This document shows, piece after piece, positions 12,829 through 23,172 of a stretch of DNA of 64,000 nt. The notes beneath the pieces were generated by a model. The model was given only the letters and a program-made list of their open reading frames with translations, was not told the DNA's origin and did not search any database. The position numbers and the translations under genes are program-made. The DNA is taken from NCBI RefSeq assembly GCF_012489685.1, contig NC_080044.1:28996369-29060368 (forward strand), given 5' to 3'. Each line of letters begins with the position of its first letter. Within the stretch, counting starts at the first letter, position 1. This DNA is from Lotus japonicus (taxonomy: Eukaryota > Streptophyta > Magnoliopsida > Fabales > Fabaceae).

Positions 12829-12836
12829 ATATATAC
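12829..12836 (-). promoter_or_regulatory. Putative TATA box of the OB-fold gene remnant
   Basis: TATATATA lies about 55-65 bp upstream of the ATG at 12772, a normal plant TATA-to-start distance. The solo LTR entered about 35 bp further upstream, separating this core promoter from distal sequence now at 16803-16942. Confidence 0.4.
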
Positions 12837-13350
12837 AAGGTAAATTCTGTGGTACCCTGAAATTCTTTTTGTAACACCCCGATTTCGGTGGCGTCACTTT
12901 AGTAACCAAAAAGAAAGTTTAAGCGGAAAAACGTGAATATTTTTTTTTTCGATAATATAAGCAAGACTGAAAGAAATAAAACTCTAAAACGAAAGATAAC
13001 AGAACTAATATACAATATAAATACAGCCCCCGTTGTAGTACCAAACCTCGTCACGAGTAACCTCCAGTGACAGAAAGTAGTAGAAAGTAACGCCCGTAGG
13101 CAATATGTACAGACCAAAAGTAAAGGTTAAGTGTCCGCAACACAAACCTCAAAAATGAGAATGAGTTAGCCCAAACGGCCTAAAAGAAGACCTCCTAGCC
13201 CAACCAACTCTCTGTGATTCCCATAGAGAAACCACACAAAAAGCTATAGGCGGGAAACTACCCTGTTCCCAAAGAAAAAAATGACGGTCAGAGCTAAGAC
13301 TCTACTCCTACACTAATCCTATCTTGAGGAGCTCACACCAGCACTCAAAA

Positions 13351-13857
13351 CTACGTGCTAGCATGATCGTCGTCTGAATCTGAATCCAGAACGACCAAGT
13401 CTACGTACACTATCCGTCCTCCTCTCGCAACCGCGATGCGCTCCGGTGCTGGCCTCACGGGCTTAGGGCCCGAGCCAAAATCATCAATAATAGCAACCAT
13501 GGGTGAGCTAGACTCTGAAGAAGTCACTCCCACAGGCTCCTCCTCTGAGGGGTCCTCATCATCCGAAGACGACGGTGGTGGTGGTGCTCCTACTCCTGGT
13601 CCGCAGTGCACACCGGGTGGTAAGTTGAAACTGACAGTGCACCTCCTCAGCACTCCTTCCATCAAGTGTCCTCCGCTGTCTACACGATCCTCCATGATCC
13701 TCCCCGAGTACGTCGCTCGATGGCTAGCGGGGTCAACCACCCACGCGCCGGGGTCATCCTGATCTATCATCTCGTATCTAGTCCCCCCGAAGTGTGGACC
13801 ATTGTGAACCAATCCGCTAAAGACATCTGACAATGGGCGTAGTCCGCCAAAGCACAC
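13351..13857 (-). CDS. LTR-embedded ORF, 168 codons, unknown function
   Basis: The ORF lies on the sense strand of the solo LTR, ending about 480 bp before the LTR 3' end. The product has no recognised domain. It is Gly/Pro-rich at first (MCFGGLRPLSDVF), has a proline run, an acidic serine-rich stretch (SSSDDEDPSEEE), and ends RGGRIVYVDLVVLDSDSDDD with an acidic tail. No membrane segment or signal peptide is visible. The corresponding place in 3669-7177 (about 6690-6850) is shorter and not open over the same length. It may be a relic of captured or gag-derived sequence, or chance; expression is unknown. Confidence 0.3.
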   Translation of the reverse strand: MCFGGLRPLSDVFSGLVHNGPHFGGTRYEMIDQDDPGAWVVDPASHRATYSGRIMEDRVDSGGHLMEGVLRRCTVSFNLPPGVHCGPGVGAPPPPSSSDDEDPSEEEPVGVTSSESSSPMVAIIDDFGSGPKPVRPAPERIAVARGGRIVYVDLVVLDSDSDDDHAST

Positions 13858-14533
13858 ACAGAAGATGCGAGGGTCAACTCCAAAGAATTATGTAAATAAT
13901 AATTCCAATAGGTAAAGATAAGTGATAGTTACTTAGGCTTATAAGTCAGAGATAACATCCTAGAGTCGTATATTTCACAATGAATATATAAAAGGCGATA
14001 ATAACATTTAGCATGCATCAAATAGGATTAACAAGTATCAATCACACTCGGGAACTAAGTCAGTATGCGTGTTGCATGAAATGCAATGCTGGTTGACAAG
14101 ATGCAGTTCCGGAACGGATGGGCATCAACGAGTCAGCCCTAGCACCAGCAACAGTGGGACCATTTCCGCTCGCGTGTCTCTTACACCACACAAAGTGTAG
14201 TCAGATCAGCAGTGAACCCGAAGGTCGGCCATTTCCGTCTGCTACTAAGAATCACCGCAGTGTTCTTATATTGAAATCCGGGTCTTATGACCATTTTGGA
14301 ATCCATCGAGGTCAGGTATCACGCCGTGTATTAACCTCAAAATGTGTGCATGAATTCAAAGTGATTAGCCAAACAACGTCTCCGACCTCACTCGACACGT
14401 CGCCACGTGTTCTAGCTAACTTATTTTCTCTAAAAAGAATACCCTAAGGCAAATGTCGATTTGGCGACAAAATACAGTTAATCATAAAAAAGAGTGCAAT
14501 CACTCACGATAACTCTTCGAGTCATCAATGCTC

Positions 14534-14675
14534 TCACGAAGTCTCACGCTTCAGTGGAGTCTTATACAATCACGAAGTCTCACGCTTCAGTGAAGTTTTA
14601 TGCTTTCACAAGGTCTCACGCCTCAGTGAATTTACACACTTGCACGAAGTGTCACGCTTCAATGAAGTTTCATGC
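14534..14675. repeat. Minisatellite, period about 36 bp, 4 degenerate units
   Basis: Units begin CACGAAGTCTCACGCTTCAGTG (variants CACAAGGTCTCACGCC, CACGAAGTGTCACGC) at about 14534, 14570, 14607 and 14643. It sits at the LTR position equivalent to the 19-bp array in 3669-7177. Confidence 0.7.
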
Positions 14676-16802
14676 TGTTTTTACAAGGAAAACTCATAGG
14701 AAAACTCATAGTTTTCCTTATCGCATTTCCTATGAGTTTTCGAAGATTCTATATTCCCGAGTAATTCCCAGAGAATGTCTCGATCCACTAAAACAATAAC
14801 AAGGCCCGAACTCCGTTCGTCCCGTCAAACTTTCTCAAACTCTTATAAAAATTCGGCATGACTTGCCTGTTATCCTCACTCTTCAGTACCACAGATATAT
14901 GTGTAATGACATAGTTAAATCAGCACAGTCAACAAACATGTCACATATATCAACACATCCTAGAATAACCACATAGCACTTAGCATGTAAAGCAGATATC
15001 ACACATCCTAGATTAACCACTTAACACGTAGCATGTAATTCAAACTCAAAAACAGTCAGTAGATGAATAATCTACATTGTCAGCCGAAGCCTCAGAAAAC
15101 ATTTTCCCAATCAAACACACACAAGTGCATAAACAGTAAATCAAGTCGAATACGTCGACACCTAAAGCATTAGCTAATAGTTCAGTGAGAAGCCCTCACC
15201 TGTAGATTCTCCAGGGTTCTCTTCTAACACTCCTTCACAATCAGCTCCTTGTTCATCGGGAAATTCCTCAAAAGAACCTTTAGAGTAAAAACCACAGAAT
15301 TCCATTAAAATCTATCAGAAACTCGGCAATCAATACTCACTAAGGTTACACGAAGTAGCATATACTCCGAGGTACGATAATCTAGCGCGAAAGGACAAGT
15401 TTTCAAAAAAAGAATTTTCTTCCTCCTCCTAGGGTAGCTCTCGGCCACACATGGTAATTGTGTGTGTCGATTTTTCTTCGATCAAACTTGGTTCCTAGGT
15501 TATTATTAGTCGTAACTAAGGTTAATCTAAACTCGGAAAAATTATCGGATCGAAAACTGTCGCAGGGGTATTTTGGTCAATATTTTTAGCTCAGAATTTC
15601 AAAATTGAAATTTCGAAAAGCAAATTGGATGGGGACGTCACCAACGATGTTTATGATGACTAATCCTACTAGCACTAAGCTAAGGCGATAGTTTTCAGCC
15701 CAAAGGACGAAACTTTGTCCAAAAATGGGTATTTGGAGCAGAATAGAAACTCGACGGTAGTTTTTCGAGAATCGGCGTAATATTATTTGCTAAACATGCT
15801 CTTGGGCACGTAGGGAAGATGTTTAGATAGAAAAATGAAGTTATCTGCATAGTTTTGCAAAAACCTCAAAACTAAGAGCACAGAAAGACATAGTGAAAAG
15901 CTACGGAAACGACGATCAGAGGTAAGGATTAGCGGCTATACCTCAATACCTTCAAGTAGCAATTGTTGAATCAATGATCAAGCAAGAAATGGCGAAAATC
16001 TTCTCTTCTCCCTCTCCTCTCAAACTCGCGGCCTCTTGGGAAGAAAATGGGTAAGTTTTTGCAATTTTTCTCATTTTCTTGCTATATATAGAGGATGGAA
16101 AAACGCGGGAAAATGAAAGTTTCGTGATTCCAATTTTTTCGGCTTCATTCTCCGTGAATTCTAAGATAGGTTTTGGCGACAGAATTCCCAAAACTAAAAA
16201 GAGGTTTCTTGGATTTTAGGTGAATAATGCAAAGTCGGTGTAAATCTATTTTACCCGATAAGTTACTTTTTGCAGTGGATGTCGGAAGAGAAAACTTCCT
16301 TCTGAAGAAAGATTGAAAACATCAAGAGAAATGGGTGTACGCGTGTGGAATCTTCATTTGAAGCTCCGAATAGAAAAAGTCTTCATCGTCGGTTGATTTT
16401 AGGTTTCTTGAACTATCAGGGTTTTAGTTTCGGCAAACTTCCGAGGATTGGAATCAGACGTTCGTAGATTCTAGGGTTTCGCCTTGAAACGCTTGTTATA
16501 TATGGATTAAGAGAAGTTCTAACATTTCTCTGAAGATTTTTGGAATTAGTTTCCATCGTCTCTTTAAGTGTAAACTAGCTATTTACTAGTGTTTTTGCCC
16601 TAGGTTTAAGCGTATATTTGTCGTGCTATAACTTTTATCGACTTCGATACAATCCTTAGACTTTTCCTGAACTTTCTCCTTCGTGAATTTATTTCATTTA
16701 GTAAACTCTTGTTCAGGTTTCCCTTCACGATACATCAACCCTAATCGTGAATAGGATTTTATTCACTTATTCTAAACTTAAAAACTTGGGTCTTACACTT
16801 TT

Positions 16803-16942
16803 GGGTACAGTACCCCAACTAGATGAAATTGTGAAATTGAAGGGCAAAGAAAGAGAGAAGATTAGACATTTTAACTTTTGTTGGAATCTTAGACATCATG
16901 TCCGTTGTTCCAGCTCTTTTTAAGTCAGAATTTAGTGGTGGA
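16803..16942. other. Unique sequence upstream of the OB-fold gene remnant
   Basis: After removing the solo LTR and one TSD copy, this 140 bp is continuous with 12285-12869. It contains no ORF or recognised element. At 16943 it abuts a truncated SIRE leader. Confidence 0.5.
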
Positions 16943-16991
16943 AGTGAACACTGTTAGGTGTGGTAATCAGAACTTGCGCTTTGATACCAAT
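16943..16991 (-). mobile_element. Orphan SIRE primer-site/leader fragment
   Basis: On the minus strand, TGGTATCAAAGC (one mismatch to the usual primer site) plus 35 bp of leader adjoin the LTR at 16992. The leader breaks off at CAGTGTTCA, before the gag ATG. It makes the LTR at 16992-18268 look like a 5' LTR on its left side. Confidence 0.8.
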
Positions 16992-18268
16992 TGAAGGTAT
17001 GAAAAACGATAGAAAGGGGGGTTTGAATAGCGTTTTACAACTAAAAACTCAACCCACTTGAGATTTAAATAAATCTCTTCAGACACCAATGATAAAAGTG
17101 TAGAGATAAGAGATAAGGAAAGCACACAAATGATTTTATCTTGGTTCACTTGATAAATCCCTCAAGCTAATTCATTCCACCCGTTAAGGTGATTTCTTCC
17201 TTCTTAGAATGAAGGCAATCCACTAATCAGAGTTTTGTTACAACTGCACTTGCTACCTGCAAAGTGACTAACAATACACTGACTTAGCTATCACTAAGAT
17301 TCACTCTCTTAGTCTTCTCTAGGATCCGATCAACCTTGATCTCCTAAAGGTAAAACAAACAACTGTTTGAAGGTTTTGGGTTTACAAATAAATGCTTCTT
17401 GGAAAGCTAATAGTAAACACACTTAGTTCTATCTGAAGAAATATTGCTTAGAAGATTTGAAATATTTCTTGCGCATGAATAAATTTCTTAGGCGGCATCT
17501 TTCAATCTTCAGCCTCTTTATATACTCCAAGGATTAGGGTTTGAACGTTGCATGGAAATGCTACCGTTGGAGGGCAGATCTGGAATTTCCAGGTTCTGCT
17601 GTGGCTGAATCAGTTAGGTAGGGTCGTCAGGAATAGTACAATTGCTTTTGTACTTTGGATAACGACACAACCTTTATCCTTGTTGACTTCTGATCAGAGT
17701 GATGCTTCATCTTGGAACTTGTGAAGCTTGATGATCAGAGTCAGAGGGAAGCTTGGATCCTCTGACCTTTGTACCTTCTGCTTCTGGACTCAGAGGAGAA
17801 GTACTTGGTCTTCAGAGCCAGCTTACTCTTGGACTTCAGAATCTTCACTGCTCAGCTTCTGATCCTTCAGAGTGTCTGATCCTTGAGAGCGTCTGATCCT
17901 TAAGAGCGTTTGATCCTTGAGAGCGTCTGATCCTTGAGAGCGTCTGATCCTTCAGAACGTCTGATCCTTCAGAACGTCTGATCCTTCAGAGCTTCTAGTG
18001 AGCTGAATCCATATCAGAGCTTTATGATCTTCAGATCTTCTGAAGCTTGATTTACTGTTCAGATTGAACAAAGTACGTTCGAAAGCGTTGCAGAGGTTAC
18101 TCTTTGAACATTGTGCTTCTGAAATATGTGAAGTAGAACCAGAATATTGGCCTGTCATTTGAACACTCAGAAAACAACGTTAGAGTACCATAATTGTTCA
18201 TACTTAATAGTTAACTTGTAATCATCAAAACTTAGAGTTGTACTACTAGATCAAAACTTGATCTTACA
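16992..18268 (-). mobile_element. SIRE LTR: 3' LTR of element D, shared with an orphan leader
   Basis: 1277 bp, TGTAAGATCAAG...ATACCTTCA on the minus strand. On the right is a polypurine tract (AAAAAGGGGGAGAT, 18269 onward), which marks the 3' LTR of D. On the left is a primer site, which marks a 5' LTR. One LTR serving both roles suggests recombination between LTRs of two elements. The U3 carries 17-bp repeats (GATCCTTCAGAGCGTCT and variants) at about 17866-18000. Confidence 0.8.
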
Positions 18269-18941
18269 ATCTCCCCCTTTTTGATGATGACAAAACCAAG
18301 TATTTTGATGAACAATTCTTAAACAATAAACTGAATTCACTCAGAGTTTAGAGAAAAAGATAAACTTATCCTGAAGTGAATGGTTTATGTTGCTCATTCT
18401 GAATCCAAGTCACGACTTGATTCTGAGCTTAGCTCCCCTTGAATCTAGGACTTAATGAAAATATTAGTAATATCTAGATTCTGAGCTAAATAATAAAAGA
18501 GTTCAGAGTAAGAATGTATGACATAGATAAAATGAAATAATCAGAGCGCATAAGTATTCAGAGTCATGAGCAGAGAAAGGTATCAGAGTCAACAAATATC
18601 ACTTCAGAGGAAGTGAAAATGTATTCCTTGTATTTGCCCAGTGACACATCTATGGTCATAAAGGTGTAACTCTTAAATTCTCCAAAAGAAAAAGAAATCA
18701 CACTAGCACAGCTTACACATCAAAAACTGGGTTATACTCCCCCTTTTTGTCATAAGCAAAAAGCACGGGGTGTGAAAAACTTAGTTTGAAGTACAAGGTA
18801 CTCCCTCTTAGAGAAGGTCTAAGTATAAAATGATGGAGAAAATAAAATTTAAAGAAAACGTGTTTAATTAATGCATATGCAGAAGATTAAATGAAGAGGT
18901 TGAACGTTTACCACCGGCCACGGAGTTAAAGTAAACTTCTG
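18269..18941 (-). mobile_element. SIRE element D, 3' noncoding region with polypurine tracts
   Basis: It lies between the shortened env-like gene and the 3' LTR. It contains GGGGGAG polypurine tracts on the minus strand at 18269-18285 and near 18738-18753. Compared with element B, the C-terminal half of the env-like gene and the antisense-ORF region are deleted here. No gene. Confidence 0.8.
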
Positions 18942-19291
18942 TTACCAATAAATAATGGGTGAGGTTGAAGCAGGGGGTTTGTTAGCTTGGAGCATTTTCC
19001 AGAGGGGTTCTCCCTCAATGGAAGGTTGGAAGAATGAGGCCCTAGGGGGTGAAGGATGAGAAGTTGGATGATTGATTGGTGTGGGTTCAGGATTGGTTTC
19101 ATCATGAATTGCATCAAGCAAATTTAAATCATCATCTGAAAGAACAACAAACTTACTTGAAGCTCTAGCTGCAGATCTTGTGACTCTGGTAGAAGGTGCA
19201 GTTCTAGCAGGCTCCTGAGTTGGTTGCAGATGAGTGACTTGAGTCACAATCCTGACCTTCTTGGCCTTCTTCTGAGGCGGTGGTTCATCAT
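18942..19291 (-). pseudogene. SIRE D env-like gene, downstream fragment
   Basis: The first part continues the env-like reading frame cut at about 35888: Lys-rich KKAKKVRI, then Thr/Arg TRVTRSAARASS, then SDDDLNLLDAIHDE and PPRASFFQPS...PLWKMLQ, each matching element B residues in the same order. The frame stops after about 115 codons because the rest of the gene is deleted. Any longer open frame to the right is a read-through into the LTR of element E and is not real. Confidence 0.8.
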
Positions 19292-20098
19292 TGTTGGTCA
19301 ATTCGCAAGTGTACGAATACCTCCGGGTTTTAAAATATCGAACCACAGGGATTGTGAGTGAGATTTGTTGATTTAAGCCTAAAGTTTGCAAGTTTCTAAA
19401 GCGATAAAATTCAGAAATTGGTTTTAGTTGTTTGTGACAAAAGTTTTGCAAAAGAGCAATGTTGAAGATGTTGTAAATAACAATTGATAGAAAATTGCCT
19501 TGGGTTGTTGATCATCTAATCCACTTTAGTCCACCTATCCTATGCATGTGACACCTTGATTTATCTCTCGTTGCTATAGCCTATGTACTTACTAGTTGAT
19601 TCCTCACAAAAGTAATTCTCTCAAACTGAAAGTTAAGCCCAATTCCTTGTGTACTTAAACATTCATAAGAGGTTAATAAGCATGTATATTCAGGCCAACA
19701 AAACCCTCCCCTCACTCTATGCCTAGAAGCAAGTATAGAAGGATCTATTTCAATTCATGTCCCTAAATCATAACAAACTTCCATTTGATTATAATCTAGC
19801 CTATAGCAAAGGGGCACCAAAGCTAAACATGCAAAAAGGAATTAAAATACAAGAATAAATCAAGAACTCATGCATAGAGATAGGATTTAACAAACTAAAA
19901 CTTCATAGAATCTCTTAACCCAAAGCAAAAAATGAAACTAGCCACTCATGGCTAGTGAATTCATGTAGAAAATGTAATGAAAACCTGTGAAAAATACAAG
20001 TTGGAAGCCTCCCTTGGCCCCAAAGTTCTCCTTAGCTCTCAAACTTGATCAAAAATGAGTAAAAATGTCTAACTCCCTAAAGAAATTGGCCTAAGCCT

Positions 20099-20106
20099 TA
20101 TTTATA
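20099..20106 (-). promoter_or_regulatory. TATA box of element E LTR
   Basis: TATAAATA on the minus strand; the same site in the other LTR is at 35194-35201. GGCGCC dyads lie immediately upstream. Confidence 0.5.
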
Positions 20107-20125
20107 GGCAGAAAATACGAGTTTG

Positions 20126-20270
20126 GGCGCTCAGCCGCCAATTCAGAGCGCCTGAGCGCCAATTGCATGCCCAAAACATGCTCTCTAGAGCTAATTGGCG
20201 CCTAGGCGCCAATTCCCAGCGCCTCGGCGCCAATTCCAAAAGCTTCAGGAAATTGCACTAGCGCCTAGGC
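20126..20270. repeat. GGCGCC palindrome cluster in E LTR
   Basis: There are repeated GCGCC/GGCGC half-sites, including the perfect palindrome GGCGCCTAGGCGCC (20197-20210, extended by AATT on both sides to 22 nt). The cluster lies within about 170 bp upstream of the TATA box on the minus strand and recurs at about 35220-35365. Confidence 0.8.
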
Positions 20271-20792
20271 ACTCAAGCTCGCTTGGAAAAGACTCTTTGG
20301 CTACTGTAACTCCTCTTTCAATCCTCTTTAAGCCCTCTTTAAGTCCTCCTTCAATTCCATGCTTCTTGGCTTTCTACTACCTTCAGTTTCTGCTCTCCAA
20401 ACCTAACCAACAAGTCAAGGAAGAATCTAGAAGCTCAAAGAGCTCATTAGCACAAGAGGTCCTTCATTTAACACAACAAAACCATGCAAGTCCTAAACTT
20501 TCTTAAAATGCAAGAAAAGTCCCTATAAAACTACAAAATTACCAAAACAAAGCAAAGACTCAAGAAAAGATAAAACTGCATGATAATGCATGAAACACTA
20601 CATGAGACTCAACAAAAAGACTCAAAACAAAGAAAGAAATGACCCTAAAAACACTACTAAAATAGAGTCATCACACCATTATACTCAACGACAGCTCGCC
20701 CTCGAGCGTAAATAACACTCGCTTGCCCTCAAGCACAAGAAATGCTCCCAAACAAGTGCTCTCAACAAGGAATACTTCACAAAAACAGGGGG

Positions 20793-21871
20793 ACAAAGCA
20801 ATCACAGCTAGTTCCAAGAGAAAGACCCAACAACCTACTTCATGTATCTATTGAAAAGAGAAGAGTGTAGAGTCCATTCATGAGAAGCATTTAGATCTAA
20901 AAATCCTAGGATGAGATGGTGATTTAGCGCACTGAGCACACAAGCAAGTTCATAGGTCCTGAATGTCATTCACTCAATAGCAACAAAGATCAATCATGCA
21001 AATATTCAAAGAGACTTTCAAAAGGGTTAAAACATTGGCTAGGTAAAACATGATGGTGGTTGGTCCCTAAGGAAATTCTAGGCTTCAAGCACATTGAGTG
21101 TGGTCCTCTTCTAATAACCCTGGAGCTTTTCACAGTAAACATTTTAGCACAAGTCTCTTGCACCCCCTTTTCAATTTTTCTTTCTCTTTTTTTTTCAACT
21201 CCAACTTTTGTTTAGGAGTTCTTTTTCTTCTTTTTTTCACATAACTTTTTATTTGGGGCAAGAGACTATTTCACACTTTTTTCCAGCTCCAATCAAATGA
21301 AACAAGGACCAACACTCACCAATATTCCAACCAAACATCCGTCCCAGTCACTTGGCTACAACAAATTCTCCAGTTAAGCTCAAATGGGACAACTAAGGAT
21401 AATGTTTAACCAAAAAATTCAGAATCTCAAGAAATACCACAAGTCTCAAGAATAAAGCAAGAATCACTAAGTATGCTATGAGTGAAATTAACGCAGAACC
21501 AAGAATTGCAAGTGAGTCAGGATCCTCGAGGGGATTTTTATGGTGAAGGGTCAAAGATAGACCCTTAATGGACTCACCTCGACTCCTTTCTCAAGAAACA
21601 CTCAGAAGACCGAAGTCTCCTCCTCTCTTCCCCAACATGCAATCACTCATCCCCAAAAACAAAAACAAGTATTCACAAAAGCATTTTCAAAAACAGCACA
21701 AGTAGGGAAGCAAAACTATAGCTAAAAGCATGTGAGTATAGGGAAGTAAAAGACCCAAGTAAAATAAAACTAACTAAACAATGCATGATAAAAAGAAAAA
21801 CAAAATCTACAAATTGAAAAATATGCTAAAGATGCATGACCTAAACTAAGATTAGAAATACCTCAACATCG
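20793..21871 (-). mobile_element. Element E internal region, 3' untranslated part
   Basis: About 1.1 kb between the end of the E ORF (21872) and the left terminal repeat. AT-rich with poly-pyrimidine runs near 21170-21240 on the plus strand. I see no ORF or integrase/RT motif, consistent with a non-autonomous element. Confidence 0.55.
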
Positions 21872-21886
21872 TCACTCCATGGGGTC

Positions 21887-23100
21887 TGTAAGATCAAGTT
21901 TTGATCTAGTAGTACAACTCATGTTTTGATGATTACAAGTTAACCTTTTGATATGAACAATTGTGTTACTCTAACGTGTTTTTCTGAGTGTGCTAGTTAC
22001 AGGCTCTGACCTCAACTCAATCTCACACAAATCAGAAGCACTGTGTATAAAGGGTAACCCAAGCAACGCTTTCGCATTCACCATGTTCAGTATGAACAGT
22101 GGAAAAGCTTCAGAAGATCTGAAGCTATACAAACTCTGATGAGGACTCAGTCGCTAGAAGCTCTGAAGATCCAGAAGTTCTGATAGCCAAGAAACACTGA
22201 AGGTTCAGATGTTCTGATGGTGTAGAAGACTCTGAAGATCCAGAACCTGAATAGTGGAAACTCTGAAGTCCAGAAGCAAGAAACTCTGAAGGCCATGTTC
22301 TTCCCTCTGAGTTCAGAATCAGAAGATACAATGGTCAGAGGATCTGTGCTTTCCCTCTGACTCTGATCAACCGGCTTCACAAGTTCCAATATGAAGTATT
22401 CCCCTGATCAGAAGTCTCCTAGGTTAAAAGGTCAAGTCGCTATCCAAGTACAAAAGCAAGTGTACCTTCCTGACGACCTACCTAACGTTCTCAGCCACAG
22501 CAGAAGCTGGATTTTCCAGAACTGCCCTCCAACGGTAGCATTTCCCATGCAACGCTCAACCCTAATCCTTGGAGTATATATAGAGGCTGAAGATTGAAAG
22601 AAGCGGAAAAAAAAACATACGAGAAGCAACACACGCGCAAGATATTCAAAATATTCTAAGCTTTCTTTCATCCTGTAATTTATTTAGTTTACACTCAGCT
22701 TATTCAGAAGCAAACCCTTGTAAACACCAACCTCAAACAGTTGTTTGATTTTCCTTTAGGAGATCAAGGTTGATCGGATCCTAGAGAAGACTAAGAGAGT
22801 GAATCTTAGTGTGAGCTAAGTCAGTGTAATTGTTAGTCACTTGTAGGTTTCAAGTGCAGTTGTAACTCTTACCTGATTAGTGGATTGCCTTCATTCTAAG
22901 AAGGAAGAAATCACCTTAACGGGTGGACTGGAGTAGCTTGAGTGATTTATCAAGTGAACCAGGATAAAATCCTTGTGTGCTTTTCTATCTCTATCTTTTG
23001 CACTTAGTTCTCGAAAAGATTTGTTAAAATCTTTAAGGTGGTAGTTTTGTACTAAAAACGTTATTCAAACCCCCCCTTTCTACCGTTTTTCATACCTTCA
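21887..23100 (+). repeat. 5' LTR of element B (1214 bp)
   Basis: TGTAAGATCAAG...ATACCTTCA. A TATA box is at 22575-22582. The U3 is dense in TCAGA/TCTGA motifs. Small open frames in it recur identically in the 3' LTR and are not genes. Confidence 0.95.
22575..22582 (+). promoter_or_regulatory. TATA box of SIRE B 5' LTR
   Basis: TATATATA after CTTGGAG; copy G has TATATAAA at 55886-55893 in the same context. It would drive the genomic and gag-pol transcript. Confidence 0.7.
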
Positions 23101-23102
23101 AT

Positions 23103-23114
23103 TGGTATCAGAGC
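23103..23114 (+). other. Primer-binding site (tRNA-iMet type)
   Basis: TGGTATCAGAGC, 2 bp after the LTR, is the standard plant copia minus-strand primer site complementary to the 3' end of initiator tRNA-Met. Confidence 0.95.
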
Positions 23115-23172
23115 GCAAGTTCTGATTACCACACCTAACAGTGTTCAGTGATCCGGGCCGGTGTGAAAAACA

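Larger units (their letters stand above)
12870..16797 (-). mobile_element. Family-A solo LTR, complete (3928 bp, TSD CTTTT)
   Basis: Minus-strand TGTAAGACCCAAG at 16797 to GGGGTGTTACA at 12870, flanked by perfect CTTTT direct repeats (12865-12869 and 16798-16802). It is longer than the 3669-7177 copy mainly because it retains an ORF near the 3' end (13351-13857) and a different minisatellite block. There is no internal region: a solo LTR inserted upstream of the OB-fold gene remnant. Confidence 0.85.
19292..20792 (-). mobile_element. Element E, left terminal repeat (3' LTR) with adjoining sequence
   Basis: 19294-20792 and 34389-35887 are near-identical direct repeats of 1499 bp each. On the minus strand an LTR of TGTGATGACTC (20675) to GACCAACA (19292) gives canonical TG...CA ends of 1384 bp. 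The remaining 117 bp (20676-20792) would then be sequence upstream of the 3' LTR. A TATA box (20106-20099) and GC-rich dyads upstream of it fit a minus-strand promoter. The ending CACTTGCGAATTGACC is of the kind seen at Ty3/Tat-Ogre LTR ends. The element sits in D's env-like gene. The target is ATCAT-rich, so exact TSD limits are ambiguous. Confidence 0.7.

Noticed and set aside
19292..19451. N-terminal part of a 169-codon minus ORF, and its twin at 34389-34546
   Set aside because: Both are the same LTR sequence of element E read into whatever follows (D env-like fragment or E ORF); not a conserved protein start.
20195..20506. 103-codon plus-strand ORF, repeated at 35290-35601
   Set aside because: Both are inside the E LTR, antisense to its promoter; identical because the LTRs are copies.
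22125..22671. Small ORFs in the SIRE LTRs (also 32384-32930, 55436-55700)
   Set aside because: Present identically because the LTRs are copies; they overlap on opposite strands and have no recognisable product.
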